64,000 nt of DNA. It comes from Flagellimonas sediminis (lineage in GTDB: Bacteria > Bacteroidota > Bacteroidia > Flavobacteriales > Flavobacteriaceae). The translations under genes and the position numbers were made by a program. The stretch spans positions 62,001-126,000 of the forward strand of contig NZ_JAAAMI010000007.1 in the NCBI RefSeq assembly GCF_010500845.1, in the 5' to 3' direction. The notes beneath the pieces are model-generated. The model was not told the origin of the DNA. It saw nothing but the letters and a program-made list of their open reading frames with translations, and made no database searches. Position 1 is the stretch's first letter. Each line of letters begins with the position of its first letter. Of the stretch, positions 51,301-59,350 are shown in pieces.

Positions 51301-51674
51301 GCGGTGAAACGTTTTGCCGTTTCTTTTACCACGGCAAAGGCTTCGGGCAAAATGGTGTTCAGTGTATTTTCTGAAATTTTATAGGCCTCCTCGTTCAATT
51401 TGTCTATTTCGGAATAGATCTCTTCGTTTCTGTCGATGTCCGTAGAGGCTTCGACTTCTGCTTCGAGGGCGGCAATTTTATCGTTGATTTCCTTGCAGTC
51501 TTCGGCAATCTTGGCCTTGAAGGCAGCGGTTTTTTGTCTTAGCTCATCATGTGACAATCCTTCCAACTGCTGCTCGAAGGATTTTATTTCTTTCACCAAA
51601 GGTTGGAGCGCTTTTACATCTTTCTCCGATTTATCTCCTACAAAAACCTTCAGTACGGAATTAATTAAACTCAT
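48312..51674 (-). CDS. secA: Preprotein translocase ATPase SecA
   Basis: SecA drives preproteins through SecYEG. The 1120-residue length is usual for Bacteroidota, which carry extra segments. Motifs: [17 protein letters not shown] (Walker A), [29 protein letters not shown] (Walker B region), [53 protein letters not shown] and [21 protein letters not shown]. The C terminus ends WVLVEE and lacks the CxCx8CH zinc motif that binds SecB in proteobacteria, as is normal for this phylum. Single-gene unit with terminator. Confidence 0.97.
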   Translation of the reverse strand: [1120 protein letters not shown]

Positions 51675-51762
51675 GGAATAATTTTTCGTTTGAATGGCAA
51701 AAGCTGTTCCAAGGATGGGATTGCGATGAAATTCTTTTGCTGGGCTGTCAAAATTACATAAA

Positions 51763-51787
51763 AAAAAGCCTCAGATGAGACTTTTTA
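51763..51787 (-). terminator. Terminator after the DUF2795 gene
   Basis: Minus strand AAAAGTCTCA and TGAGGCTTTT pair (one G-T) with a 2-base loop and a T run, 23 bases after the stop. Confidence 0.7.
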
Positions 51788-51809
51788 ACGTGCTTTGTGC
51801 TTTAAGAAT

Positions 51810-52034
51810 TTAATATTCATCCTCATTCCAGAGGTAATCTTCCTCTGTTGGATAATCAGGCCAGATCTCTTCGATGGATTCGTATATCTCGCCGCCCTCT
51901 TCTTCCATGGACTGCAAATTTTCAACTACTTCCAACGGGGCTCCCGTACGAATCGCATAATCTATCAGTTCGTCTTTGGTGGCTGGCCAAGGTGCATCAC
52001 TTAAATATGAGGCTAGTTCTAACGTCCAGTACAT
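51810..52034 (-). CDS. DUF2795 protein
   Basis: The protein has 74 residues. WTLELASYLSDAPWPATKDELIDYAIRTGAPLEVVENLQSM matches DUF2795, a short helical family of unknown function common in Bacteroidota. The C-terminal third is acidic (EEGGEIYESIEEIWPDYPTEEDYLW). It has its own terminator and lies between secA and the cobalamin gene. Confidence 0.85.
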   Translation of the reverse strand: MYWTLELASYLSDAPWPATKDELIDYAIRTGAPLEVVENLQSMEEEGGEIYESIEEIWPDYPTEEDYLWNEDEY

Positions 52035-52159
52035 AGTAACGGTTTGATTTTAAATTTTTTGCAAAAATAATTTTTAAACCCAATTAGTCAAGTAAAAACT
52101 GGATTATTTAAAAATTATTTTATTGTTGATAAAACTTATGGGTGAAAAAAGCGATTTTA

Positions 52160-52717
52160 TCAGTCCAACTTCTCTGGAACCCACTTAATTTCAAGGGCTT
52201 TCAAATCATGGGATAATTTTCTGGCCAAAACAAAAAGATAATCCGATAATCGGTTGATATAAGAAAGTACGGTTTCTGGAACGGGTTCATTTTCATGTAA
52301 ATAGGTGATCATGCGTTCTGCCCTGCGGCAAACCGTTCTGGCAACATGACAGTATGACACGGTGGTGTGCCCTCCCGGGAGAATAAAATGTGTCATTTCA
52401 GGAAGATTTTCATTCATCTCGTCCATTTCCTTCTCCAACAGCAACACATCCTCTTCAATTATTCTTGGAATTTTTAGGCGTTGGTCCTTATCGGGTTCGG
52501 TGGCCAAAATAGATCCGACGGTAAACAGCTTTTCTTGGACCAGCACCAATGTGTTCTTGGAGTGGGAGTCCATTTCCTGATCACGAAGCAATCCCAAATG
52601 GGCATTTAGCTCGTCAATGGTGCCGTAACTTTCAATACGTATATGGTGTTTTGGAACCCTTTTGCCTGTAAAAAGAGCCGTAGTACCTTTATCGCCTGTT
52701 TTGGTATATATTTTCAT
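52160..52717 (-). CDS. PduO-type cob(I)alamin adenosyltransferase
   Basis: The enzyme makes adenosylcobalamin from cob(I)alamin and ATP, the cofactor for methylmalonyl-CoA mutase. It has 185 residues from ATG 52717. KIYTKTGDKGTTALFTGKRVPKHH near the N terminus is the ATP site, RIESYGTIDELNAHLGLLRD follows, and the catalytic helix has ARTVCRRAERMI. The frame extends to 52732 but the family begins at M-K-I-Y-T-K-T-G-D. It can serve MeaB and the mutase. Confidence 0.93.
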   Translation of the reverse strand: MKIYTKTGDKGTTALFTGKRVPKHHIRIESYGTIDELNAHLGLLRDQEMDSHSKNTLVLVQEKLFTVGSILATEPDKDQRLKIPRIIEEDVLLLEKEMDEMNENLPEMTHFILPGGHTTVSYCHVARTVCRRAERMITYLHENEPVPETVLSYINRLSDYLFVLARKLSHDLKALEIKWVPEKLD

Positions 52718-52721
52718 TTTT

Positions 52722-52830
52722 TCAATTATCAATGTTCAATAAACAATAATCAATTAACAGCTGTTGTCTGATCGGTGTGTGTATTGCCATTTGTTCATTG
52801 TCCATTGCTTATTGTTCATTGTCCCGTCTC
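52722..52830. repeat. AT-rich degenerate repeats
   Basis: Words such as TTGTTCATTG, TGTTCATTGTCC and CAATTATCAATGTTCAA recur between the adenosyltransferase gene and the small membrane protein, on both strands. This is common filler in flavobacterial intergenic DNA; no operator is claimed. Confidence 0.4.
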
Positions 52831-52964
52831 CGTTTGCCGTCCATAAATCTTCGAGATTTCCTTCGTTTGGTGGCCCGCTTGTTTCGGGACAAAATCACCA
52901 GATAGAGTAGGCCCAATACGCCTAGTACGTACCAAATTGTGTTATCTGCTGCAACATTTTCCAT
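52809..52964 (-). CDS. 51-residue single-helix membrane protein
   Basis: Read on the minus strand from ATG 52964 to TAA 52811-52809. It encodes MENVAADNTIWYVLGVLGLL and then a basic tail rich in Lys/Arg (NKRATKRRKSRRFMDGKRRRD). One helix with a positive C-terminal tail points to an inner-membrane peptide, C-terminus inside. It starts 16 bases after the methyltransferase-like gene, probably cotranscribed. I regard it as real because it continues that unit and keeps a clean helix-plus-basic-tail layout; the family is unknown. Confidence 0.6.
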   Translation of the reverse strand: MENVAADNTIWYVLGVLGLLYLVILSRNKRATKRRKSRRFMDGKRRRDNEQ

Positions 52965-52980
52965 ACCTAAAAATACTTCT

Positions 52981-53478
52981 TTAAATCCGAATGGTGAAAT
53001 GCTCCTTTACCTGTTCCCTGCGGATAAAGAGGATCCCACAATGGTAAAGGTCCATACTTACAGTAATCTCAGATTGAGCAATGAGGTTGTTCCACCCCTC
53101 CAGTTTCTTTTTGTCTCCGTAGATGTCGTCAATCATCAACATGGTGTCATTGTGGAACCTACCTTCGGTCAAGAGTGCATTGAATTTGGAAGGACTAAGG
53201 TTTTCAAGAAAAAGTACATCCAATATTTGTTGTTCAAACTGGACCTTCGGAAATATTTCGGTTACCAGTTTCCTGATTCCTGAGTCTTGGATGATAGCAT
53301 TCTGAGCCTCAAAATATTCGATGCTCTTGAGCAAAACGTTGATGCTTTTGTTCTTTTGGTACTTCTTCTTGTTGTAAAGGCATTTCGTTACAAAGTTGAA
53401 GACGAAGGGCGAATGTACCCTGTGTTCGTTGGTAGATTTCAAAAGAAATGCAAGAAAAGAAGTGATTTTAAACCACAT
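52981..53478 (-). CDS. Methyltransferase-like protein lacking the SAM-binding core
   Basis: The 165-residue protein shares the ends of a flavobacterial class I methyltransferase family that I recall at about 230-260 residues: the N-terminal FLLKSTNEHRVHSPFVFNFVTKCLYNKK and the C-terminal MLMIDDIYGDKKKLEGW...ILFIRREQVKEHFTIRI. The central part with the motif I glycine loop (of the kind L-E-x-G-T-x-x-G) is missing. The frame is open, so it is an internal deletion or a diverged short form, not a frameshift. Catalysis is unlikely. Confidence 0.65.
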   Translation of the reverse strand: MWFKITSFLAFLLKSTNEHRVHSPFVFNFVTKCLYNKKKYQKNKSINVLLKSIEYFEAQNAIIQDSGIRKLVTEIFPKVQFEQQILDVLFLENLSPSKFNALLTEGRFHNDTMLMIDDIYGDKKKLEGWNNLIAQSEITVSMDLYHCGILFIRREQVKEHFTIRI

Positions 53479-53480
53479 GA

Positions 53481-55352
53481 CTACCCTTCAAGAATTGAAG
53501 AAAGCTCAAACCACCGCTCCGTTTTGGTCTCGATGGCATCCGAAACTTCCTTGAGTTGCACGGATAATTGGTTGATCTGATCACCAGTTAAGTCTGGATC
53601 GGTAAAGCGGTTTTGCAACGTCTCTTTTTGCTCCTCAAGCTTTTGGATGTCCTTTTCCAATTGCTTGTACTCTTTTTGCTCGTTGTACGAAAGTTTGCCC
53701 CCGCTTGTGTCCCGCCAGTTTTTTTCCTGTTTCTCTCCAGCGGTGGACTTGTTTTCTCTTTCTTCCTCTACCTTGCTGCTCTCGTAAACACGATAATCAG
53801 TATAGTTGCCCGGAAAATCCTCAATAATCCCATTACCCTTAAAAACAAATAGGTGATCCACTATCTTGTCCATAAAATAACGGTCGTGTGAAACTACGAT
53901 CAAACAACCTGGGAAATCCAACAGAAAGTTTTCAAGCACATTGAGGGTTACAATATCCAGATCGTTGGTGGGCTCATCCAGGATCAAAAAATTGGGGTTT
54001 TGGATGAGTACCGTACACAGATATAGGCGTTTGCGTTCACCTCCACTCAGTTTTTCAACAAAGTCGTACTGCTTTTTCCTGTCGAAGAGGAAACGTTCCA
54101 AAAGTTGTTGGGCAGAAATCTGCCTTCCTTTTAGCAGGGGAATGTAATCCCCAAATTCTCGGATCACATCAATGACCTTTTGGCCTTCCTTATCAGGAAT
54201 CCCTCTTTGGGTGTAATAACCAAATTTTAGCGTATCGCCGACCACCACTTTTCCACCATCCACTTTTTCCTGTTGGGTGATAATGTTCAAAAAAGTGGAT
54301 TTACCGGTGCCGTTCTGCCCAATAATCCCAATACGTTCCCCTTTGGTGAAGTTGTAATCGAATTTGTTCAGGATCACTTTGTCCCCATAAGATTTGGAGA
54401 TGTTATGGAGTTCCAAAATTTTGCTGCCCAAACGTTCCATATTGAGCTCCAGTTGTACTTCGTGCTCTTTTCTGCGTTGATGTGCCCTTTGCTTGATCTC
54501 GTTAAAATCGTCAATTCGGGACTTGGATTTGGTGGTCCTGGCCTTGGGCTGTCTTCTGATCCATTCCAATTCCTTTTTATAGAGCATTTTGGACTTCTGT
54601 TGTTCCACGGCTTCCCGTTCCATGCGACCCTCTTTTTCATTCAGGTAGTAGGAGTAATTGCCCTTGTAGGTATAGAGTTGGTTGTTGTCCAATTCAATGA
54701 TTTCGTTACAGACCCGGTCAAGGAAATAACGGTCGTGCGTAACCATAAAAAGCGTGATATTTTCTTTGGCGAAATAGGCTTCCAGCCACTCGATCATTTC
54801 CAGGTCCAAGTGGTTGGTAGGCTCGTCCAAAATAAGAAGGTCCGGCTTATTGAGAAGGGCGTTTGCCAGAGCTAAACGTTTTTTCTGGCCACCTGACAAT
54901 GACGATACCTTGGCATCGAGTTTTGTCAATTGCAGTTTGAAAAGGATTTGCTTGTACTGCGTCTCAAAATCCCAGGCATGGTGTCGTTCCATGGCTTCGA
55001 ACGCCTTTTGGTATTGTACGGTATCTTCTGGATTTTCCACTGCCTTTTCGTAGGCAGCAATGATCTTTAAGATTTCATTGTCCGTCGCGAAGATGGTTTC
55101 TTCAACAGTGAGATTGGGGTCCAAATTAGGTTCTTGTTCCAAATAGGAAATCTTGATTCCTTTTCTAACATTCACTTGACCCGTTTCCGAGGTGTCCTTG
55201 CCGGACATGATGTTCAATATAGATGTCTTGCCACTGCCATTTTTGGCGATGAGCGCTATTTTTTGGTCTTTGTTGATGCCAAAAGAAATGTCGGAGAAAA
55301 GGACCAGTTCTCCATAGGATTTCGATATGTTTTCTACCGTCAATAAATTCAT
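53481..55352 (-). CDS. ABC-F family ATPase (Uup-like)
   Basis: The protein has 623 residues, two ABC domains and no membrane part. Domain 1: AKNGSGKTSIL, SLSGGQKKRLALANALL, LLILDEPTNHLDLE. Domain 2: GQNGTGKSTFLNII, KLSGGERKRLYLCTVL, FLILDEPTNDLDI. The linker between them is charged and helical, and the C-terminal tail is a coiled coil (EQKEYKQLEKDIQKLEEQKETLQNRF), as in the Uup group that binds DNA or ribosomes. ABC-F proteins act on ribosomes; no resistance role is implied. Confidence 0.92.
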   Translation of the reverse strand: MNLLTVENISKSYGELVLFSDISFGINKDQKIALIAKNGSGKTSILNIMSGKDTSETGQVNVRKGIKISYLEQEPNLDPNLTVEETIFATDNEILKIIAAYEKAVENPEDTVQYQKAFEAMERHHAWDFETQYKQILFKLQLTKLDAKVSSLSGGQKKRLALANALLNKPDLLILDEPTNHLDLEMIEWLEAYFAKENITLFMVTHDRYFLDRVCNEIIELDNNQLYTYKGNYSYYLNEKEGRMEREAVEQQKSKMLYKKELEWIRRQPKARTTKSKSRIDDFNEIKQRAHQRRKEHEVQLELNMERLGSKILELHNISKSYGDKVILNKFDYNFTKGERIGIIGQNGTGKSTFLNIITQQEKVDGGKVVVGDTLKFGYYTQRGIPDKEGQKVIDVIREFGDYIPLLKGRQISAQQLLERFLFDRKKQYDFVEKLSGGERKRLYLCTVLIQNPNFLILDEPTNDLDIVTLNVLENFLLDFPGCLIVVSHDRYFMDKIVDHLFVFKGNGIIEDFPGNYTDYRVYESSKVEEERENKSTAGEKQEKNWRDTSGGKLSYNEQKEYKQLEKDIQKLEEQKETLQNRFTDPDLTGDQINQLSVQLKEVSDAIETKTERWFELSSILEG

Positions 55353-55373
55353 GGGTACTTTAAATCATCAAGC

Positions 55374-56543
55374 TTACAACTTGGAATACCGAATAAGATA
55401 AACGTATCGGATGGCCAGGGTCAAAAGTAAGGGAATAAGCACGGGTGAAAAAATCTGAACTTTGAATATCCAGAGCAAAAACATCAATCCTATCAATCCC
55501 AAAGCAGTCCAAAGATATTGGGTTGACCATTTTGGCAGTTTATCCTGAAGGGCAAAGATGAACGCCACAAATACATTCAAAGGGAAAGCCCAAAGCACAT
55601 TGAAGTTTCTGGGGGTGGAGGTATGGTCCGTGGCCACCCAAAGGAGGAAAAGAACGGTACCTACAAGGCCAGTGATCAATAAAAGGGAGAAATCCAACCA
55701 ACGACTTCTGGTTTGGTGGCGATAATCAAAATAGGTGATGACACCGGTAAAAGCCAATAACAGTATAAACCAAAATAGCGGTGTCAATGGGAAGAACGAT
55801 TGGCGCATATGTTCCTCGTAATCCAATACGGTGCGCTCCCTTTTCACGATTGGTTTGCCATCCAAGGCGGTGCGCTTCATTTGTTCCATGGCGTAATAAG
55901 GCATGAACATATGCTCTTGTACGGTTGCTTTTCGATCTACAGGGGATCCAAAGGCCAAATCAATGCCAAACATGGACCAGGTGTTAACGCTCAGGTATTG
56001 GCGTACCAATTGCCTAAAAGTATATTGTTTGTTCAGATAAGAACCGTCAAAAACGACTTTGTCACCAAACTGGTCCTTTAAAATGGTACCCGTAATGCTG
56101 GAACAATTGTTCAGGAGTGGGTCATAAAGGTAATCCCGATTCTGGGGCAGATAATTGTTCTCGAAAAATTGGAGCATTTGGTTGCGCTGCTCTAGGGTAA
56201 GGTCCAGAATCTGTTCTTTGATCCATCTTTTTTCCAGTTCATAAGAGAACAAAAAATTATCAAAAGAGGTTCGGGAAAGGGAATAGATCAAACGCCCTTT
56301 GGCAAAATTGAGATAGAAATTAGGCTTGTTGAAATCAAAAGTTCCATAGTTATAGACCACATCAATGCCCAAAACGGAATCCTGTACCCGGAAGGCACTA
56401 TGGCCAAAAGCGGTATAGACTTCATCTCCGGCGGCACAGGTCAATAAACTGATCTGAGATTTTTCGGAAAGTTCGGGAACTTGGGAAAACAAGGTCTTCC
56501 CTACCAAGAGGGATAAGATCAGTAATAGGGATTTTGGTTTCAT
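55374..56543 (-). CDS. DUF4105 membrane protein
   Basis: The protein has 389 residues from ATG 56543, starting with a signal-like helix (MKPKSLLLILSLLVGKTLFSQ). The periplasmic DUF4105 domain (about 25-240) has SLLTCAAGDEVYTAFGHSAFRVQD, YNYGTFDF and LNNCSSITGTIL, the Lnb-type pattern with conserved His, Cys and Asn. About five helices form the C-terminal 130 residues. The longer frame to 56642 overlaps the divergent pssA start and is rejected. Function unknown; possible envelope hydrolase. Confidence 0.85.
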   Translation of the reverse strand: MKPKSLLLILSLLVGKTLFSQVPELSEKSQISLLTCAAGDEVYTAFGHSAFRVQDSVLGIDVVYNYGTFDFNKPNFYLNFAKGRLIYSLSRTSFDNFLFSYELEKRWIKEQILDLTLEQRNQMLQFFENNYLPQNRDYLYDPLLNNCSSITGTILKDQFGDKVVFDGSYLNKQYTFRQLVRQYLSVNTWSMFGIDLAFGSPVDRKATVQEHMFMPYYAMEQMKRTALDGKPIVKRERTVLDYEEHMRQSFFPLTPLFWFILLLAFTGVITYFDYRHQTRSRWLDFSLLLITGLVGTVLFLLWVATDHTSTPRNFNVLWAFPLNVFVAFIFALQDKLPKWSTQYLWTALGLIGLMFLLWIFKVQIFSPVLIPLLLTLAIRYVYLIRYSKL

Positions 56544-56644
56544 TCCGAATATCATCAGCGCAAATATCATAATAATTACGGCTCCAAGAAATAGGATTCC
56601 GTAACAGTTTGTTTTTTCCCTTATTTTTACGGAAATCAACAAAT

Positions 56645-57367
56645 ATGAAGTCCTATATTCCCAACTTTTTAACGCTTTTGAATGTCTTTAGTGGTTGCAT
56701 TGCCACAGTTTTTGCTGTATTGAACCATTTGGAGTGGGCAGCGTTGTTTGTTTTTATTGGAATATTCTTTGATTTTTTTGATGGTTTAGCGGCACGAGCC
56801 CTAAATGTGCAAAGCGAAATTGGGGTGCAACTGGACTCCCTTGCCGATGTGATCACCAGTGGCTTGGTTCCCGGAATTTTCATGTACCAATTGTTGAATA
56901 TGGCCGAAAGAGGAGGATGGAACCTTGGCTTTGGGCATGATATGGAACTCTCGGTAATGCCATTTTTCGGATTTGTCATCACCTTGGCGTCTGCCTACCG
57001 GTTGGCCAAATTCAATGTGGATGAGAACCAGGTTTCGTCATTCGTGGGACTGCCCACACCGGCCAATACCCTTTTGATCATTTCCTTACCCTTGATTTTA
57101 TTGTACCATAACAATGAAGTGCTCAACGGCATTATCCTCAACCCATGGTTTTTGATCGGGTTGACCATTTTAAGTGCCTATTTGTTGAATTCTCCTATTA
57201 AACTTTTTGCCCTCAAATTCAAAAATTGGAGTTTTAAGGACAATGGAATTCGCTATTTGTTCTTGATTGGAAGTTTGGTAATGCTGTCGACCTTGAAGTT
57301 TTTGGCCATCCCCTTGATCATTGTGTTCTATATTCTGGCTTCGCTTTTTACGCCTTCCGGGAAGTAA
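56645..57367 (+). CDS. pssA: CDP-diacylglycerol-serine O-phosphatidyltransferase
   Basis: This inner-membrane enzyme makes phosphatidylserine, precursor of phosphatidylethanolamine. It has 240 residues and about seven helices. The CDP-alcohol phosphotransferase motif is complete in DFFDGLAARALNVQSEIGVQLDSLADVITSG: D-G-x2-A-R-x8-G-x3-D-x3-D. ATG 56645 starts at MKSYIPNFLTLLNVFSG as in the family; an upstream frame to 56609 is rejected. It converges on lptB with two bases between stops. Confidence 0.93.
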   Translation: MKSYIPNFLTLLNVFSGCIATVFAVLNHLEWAALFVFIGIFFDFFDGLAARALNVQSEIGVQLDSLADVITSGLVPGIFMYQLLNMAERGGWNLGFGHDMELSVMPFFGFVITLASAYRLAKFNVDENQVSSFVGLPTPANTLLIISLPLILLYHNNEVLNGIILNPWFLIGLTILSAYLLNSPIKLFALKFKNWSFKDNGIRYLFLIGSLVMLSTLKFLAIPLIIVFYILASLFTPSGK

Positions 57368-57369
57368 AT

Positions 57370-58110
57370 CTAAAAATCGAGTTTCTTTTTTCTAAGCTCG
57401 AAGTTTTGCCCCAAATATACCTTTCGGACCATTTCATCCACGGCCAATTCCTCTGGAACACCGGCTTTTAAGATACCTCCTTCAAACATGAGGTAAGAAC
57501 GTTCTGTAATGGCCAAAGTTTCCTGAACATTGTGGTCGGTGATCAAAATACCGATGTTTTTGTTCTTCAATTGGGCAACAATGCGCTGGATATCCTCCAC
57601 GGCAACGGGATCCACCCCGGCAAAAGGTTCGTCCAACAAAATAAACTTTGGGTCGGTAGCCAAGGCTCTGGCAATTTCCGTACGTCGACGTTCACCACCC
57701 GATAACAGGTCGCCACGGTTTTTACGAATATGCCCCAAACCAAATTCATCAATGAGCGACTCCATTTTCATGTGCTGTTCCTTTTTGCTCAGTTTGGTGA
57801 GTTGCAGTACGCTCAGGATATTTTTTTCAATGCTCAATTTTCGGAACACAGAAGCTTCCTGTGCTAAATAACCGATACCATGCTGTGCCCTTTTGTACAT
57901 CGGGAAAGCGGTGATGTCGGTACTGTCCAGATAAATGTTGCCACCGTTTGGTTTTATGAGTCCTACGATCATGTAGAAGGAAGTGGTTTTACCGGCACCG
58001 TTCGGTCCCAAAAGACCTACAATTTCACCTTGGTTCACTTCTAGGGAAATACCCCTAACAACTTTTCGGCCTCGGTAGGCCTTCATGATATTTTCTGCGC
58101 GTAGCTTCAT
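57370..58110 (-). CDS. lptB: LPS export ATPase LptB
   Basis: The ATPase powers transfer of LPS from the inner membrane to the Lpt bridge. It has 246 residues. Motifs: [19 protein letters not shown] (Walker A, near 35), the LptB-specific [52 protein letters not shown] and [12 protein letters not shown]. It is the last gene of the run kdsD, tatC, AhpD-like, lptB; kdsD makes a precursor of the LPS sugar Kdo, so the operon is largely for the envelope. Confidence 0.95.
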   Translation of the reverse strand: MKLRAENIMKAYRGRKVVRGISLEVNQGEIVGLLGPNGAGKTTSFYMIVGLIKPNGGNIYLDSTDITAFPMYKRAQHGIGYLAQEASVFRKLSIEKNILSVLQLTKLSKKEQHMKMESLIDEFGLGHIRKNRGDLLSGGERRRTEIARALATDPKFILLDEPFAGVDPVAVEDIQRIVAQLKNKNIGILITDHNVQETLAITERSYLMFEGGILKAGVPEELAVDEMVRKVYLGQNFELRKKKLDF

Positions 58111-58167
58111 AGGAACGTGCCAAAACTAAACATATTCTTCTTCTGGGATGGTGTCTTTTGGATTTTT

Positions 58168-58518
58168 TTAAGCATCGGTTGCTTCCAGATCTTCCCAAAA
58201 TTCATAGGCCCTGCGCAAATGAGGCACTACTATGGTGCCTCCCACCAAGGTGGCAATACCCAAGGTTTCCATTACTTCTTCCTTGTTGGCACCTGCTTTT
58301 TTGGAGCTTTCCAAATGGTATTTTACACAATCGTCGCAACGCAGTACCGCAGAGGCTACCAATCCCAAAAGCTCCTTGGTCTTTACATCAAGGGCGCCGG
58401 CCATATAAGCGTTGGTGTCCAGGTTAAAGATGCGTTTGATCAACTTGTTGTTATCTGCCAACAACTTTTCGTTCATCTTGGAACGATAGGCATTGAACTC
58501 TTCTACTTTATTTGGCAT
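58168..58518 (-). CDS. AhpD-like carboxymuconolactone decarboxylase family protein
   Basis: The protein has 116 residues and is all-helical. The redox motif RCDDCVKYHLESSKKAG, with CxxC and His five residues on, is that of AhpD-like thiol peroxidase partners in the CMD family. GTIVVPHLRRAYEFWEDL follows. It probably acts in peroxide or thiol metabolism. Its start overlaps the end of tatC by 11 bases. Confidence 0.88.
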   Translation of the reverse strand: MPNKVEEFNAYRSKMNEKLLADNNKLIKRIFNLDTNAYMAGALDVKTKELLGLVASAVLRCDDCVKYHLESSKKAGANKEEVMETLGIATLVGGTIVVPHLRRAYEFWEDLEATDA

Positions 58519-59350
58519 TTTTCTGTGCTTTTTCTTTCTTCTTCTCCCTTCTTACTACCCAAGCGGAAATGTAGATGCTTATCTGGTACAGAATCAATAC
58601 GGGAATGGCCACTACGATTTGACTTGTGATATCGGGAGGGGTAATGATAGCGGATAGGATCAGAACGATTACCAAGGCAATCTTTCTATACTTTTTCAAG
58701 AACTCCGGGGTTACCAATCCCACCTTGGTCAAAAAATAGATCACGATGGGAAGCTCGAACATGATTCCACATGCAATGACCGATGCCCTAACGGTGGAAA
58801 CGTAGGAAGCAAGATCGATTTCGTTCAATACTTCTTTACTGACCTGGTAGGATCCCAAAAAGTTGATGGACAAAGGAGCTACTACATAATATCCGAACAA
58901 TACGCCCATAAAGAATAGGGCGGAAGCCGTTAGTATAAACCCTCTGGAGTGCTTGCGCTCTTTTTCATACAGTCCAGGGCTTATGAATCGCCACAACTCA
59001 TATAAAATATAGGGGAAACCGATGATAACGCCTGCCCAGATAGAGGTCCAGATATGGGCCGAAAACTGACCTGCCATCAATCTACTTTGAATGGTAAAGG
59101 GCAGGGATTCACTACAAAATTCCGATGTTACCCCAAAAAAGGTCGCAATGTTGCAAAAGAATTTGTAGGTGGGGAAGTCCATGTTCTTTGGACCAAATAG
59201 GATGGTATCAAAAATGAACCCCTTAAAAATAAATGCCATGCAAGCAATGATGACCACCGCGAGTGTAGAGCGTATCAAATGCCAGCGTAATTCTTCCAAA
59301 TGGTCCAAAAAGGACATTTCATCCGGATTTTTCTTCTGTGTTTTTGCCAT
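58508..59350 (-). CDS. tatC: Twin-arginine translocase subunit TatC
   Basis: The inner-membrane receptor for twin-arginine signal peptides. It has 280 residues and six helices. MSFLDHLEELRWHLIRS near the N terminus is the conserved first cytosolic motif; FISPGLYEKERKHSRGFI and FELPIVIYFLTKVGLVTPEFLKKYRK are typical. The C-terminal tail is very basic. It shares one base with the kdsD stop, so they are translationally coupled. tatA is not in the window. Confidence 0.95.
   Translation of the reverse strand: MAKTQKKNPDEMSFLDHLEELRWHLIRSTLAVVIIACMAFIFKGFIFDTILFGPKNMDFPTYKFFCNIATFFGVTSEFCSESLPFTIQSRLMAGQFSAHIWTSIWAGVIIGFPYILYELWRFISPGLYEKERKHSRGFILTASALFFMGVLFGYYVVAPLSINFLGSYQVSKEVLNEIDLASYVSTVRASVIACGIMFELPIVIYFLTKVGLVTPEFLKKYRKIALVIVLILSAIITPPDITSQIVVAIPVLILYQISIYISAWVVRREKKKEKAQKNAK

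Noticed and set aside
48312..51674. Truncated SecA because the C-terminal zinc motif is missing
   Set aside because: Absence of this motif is normal in Bacteroidota, and the protein is longer than usual, not shorter.
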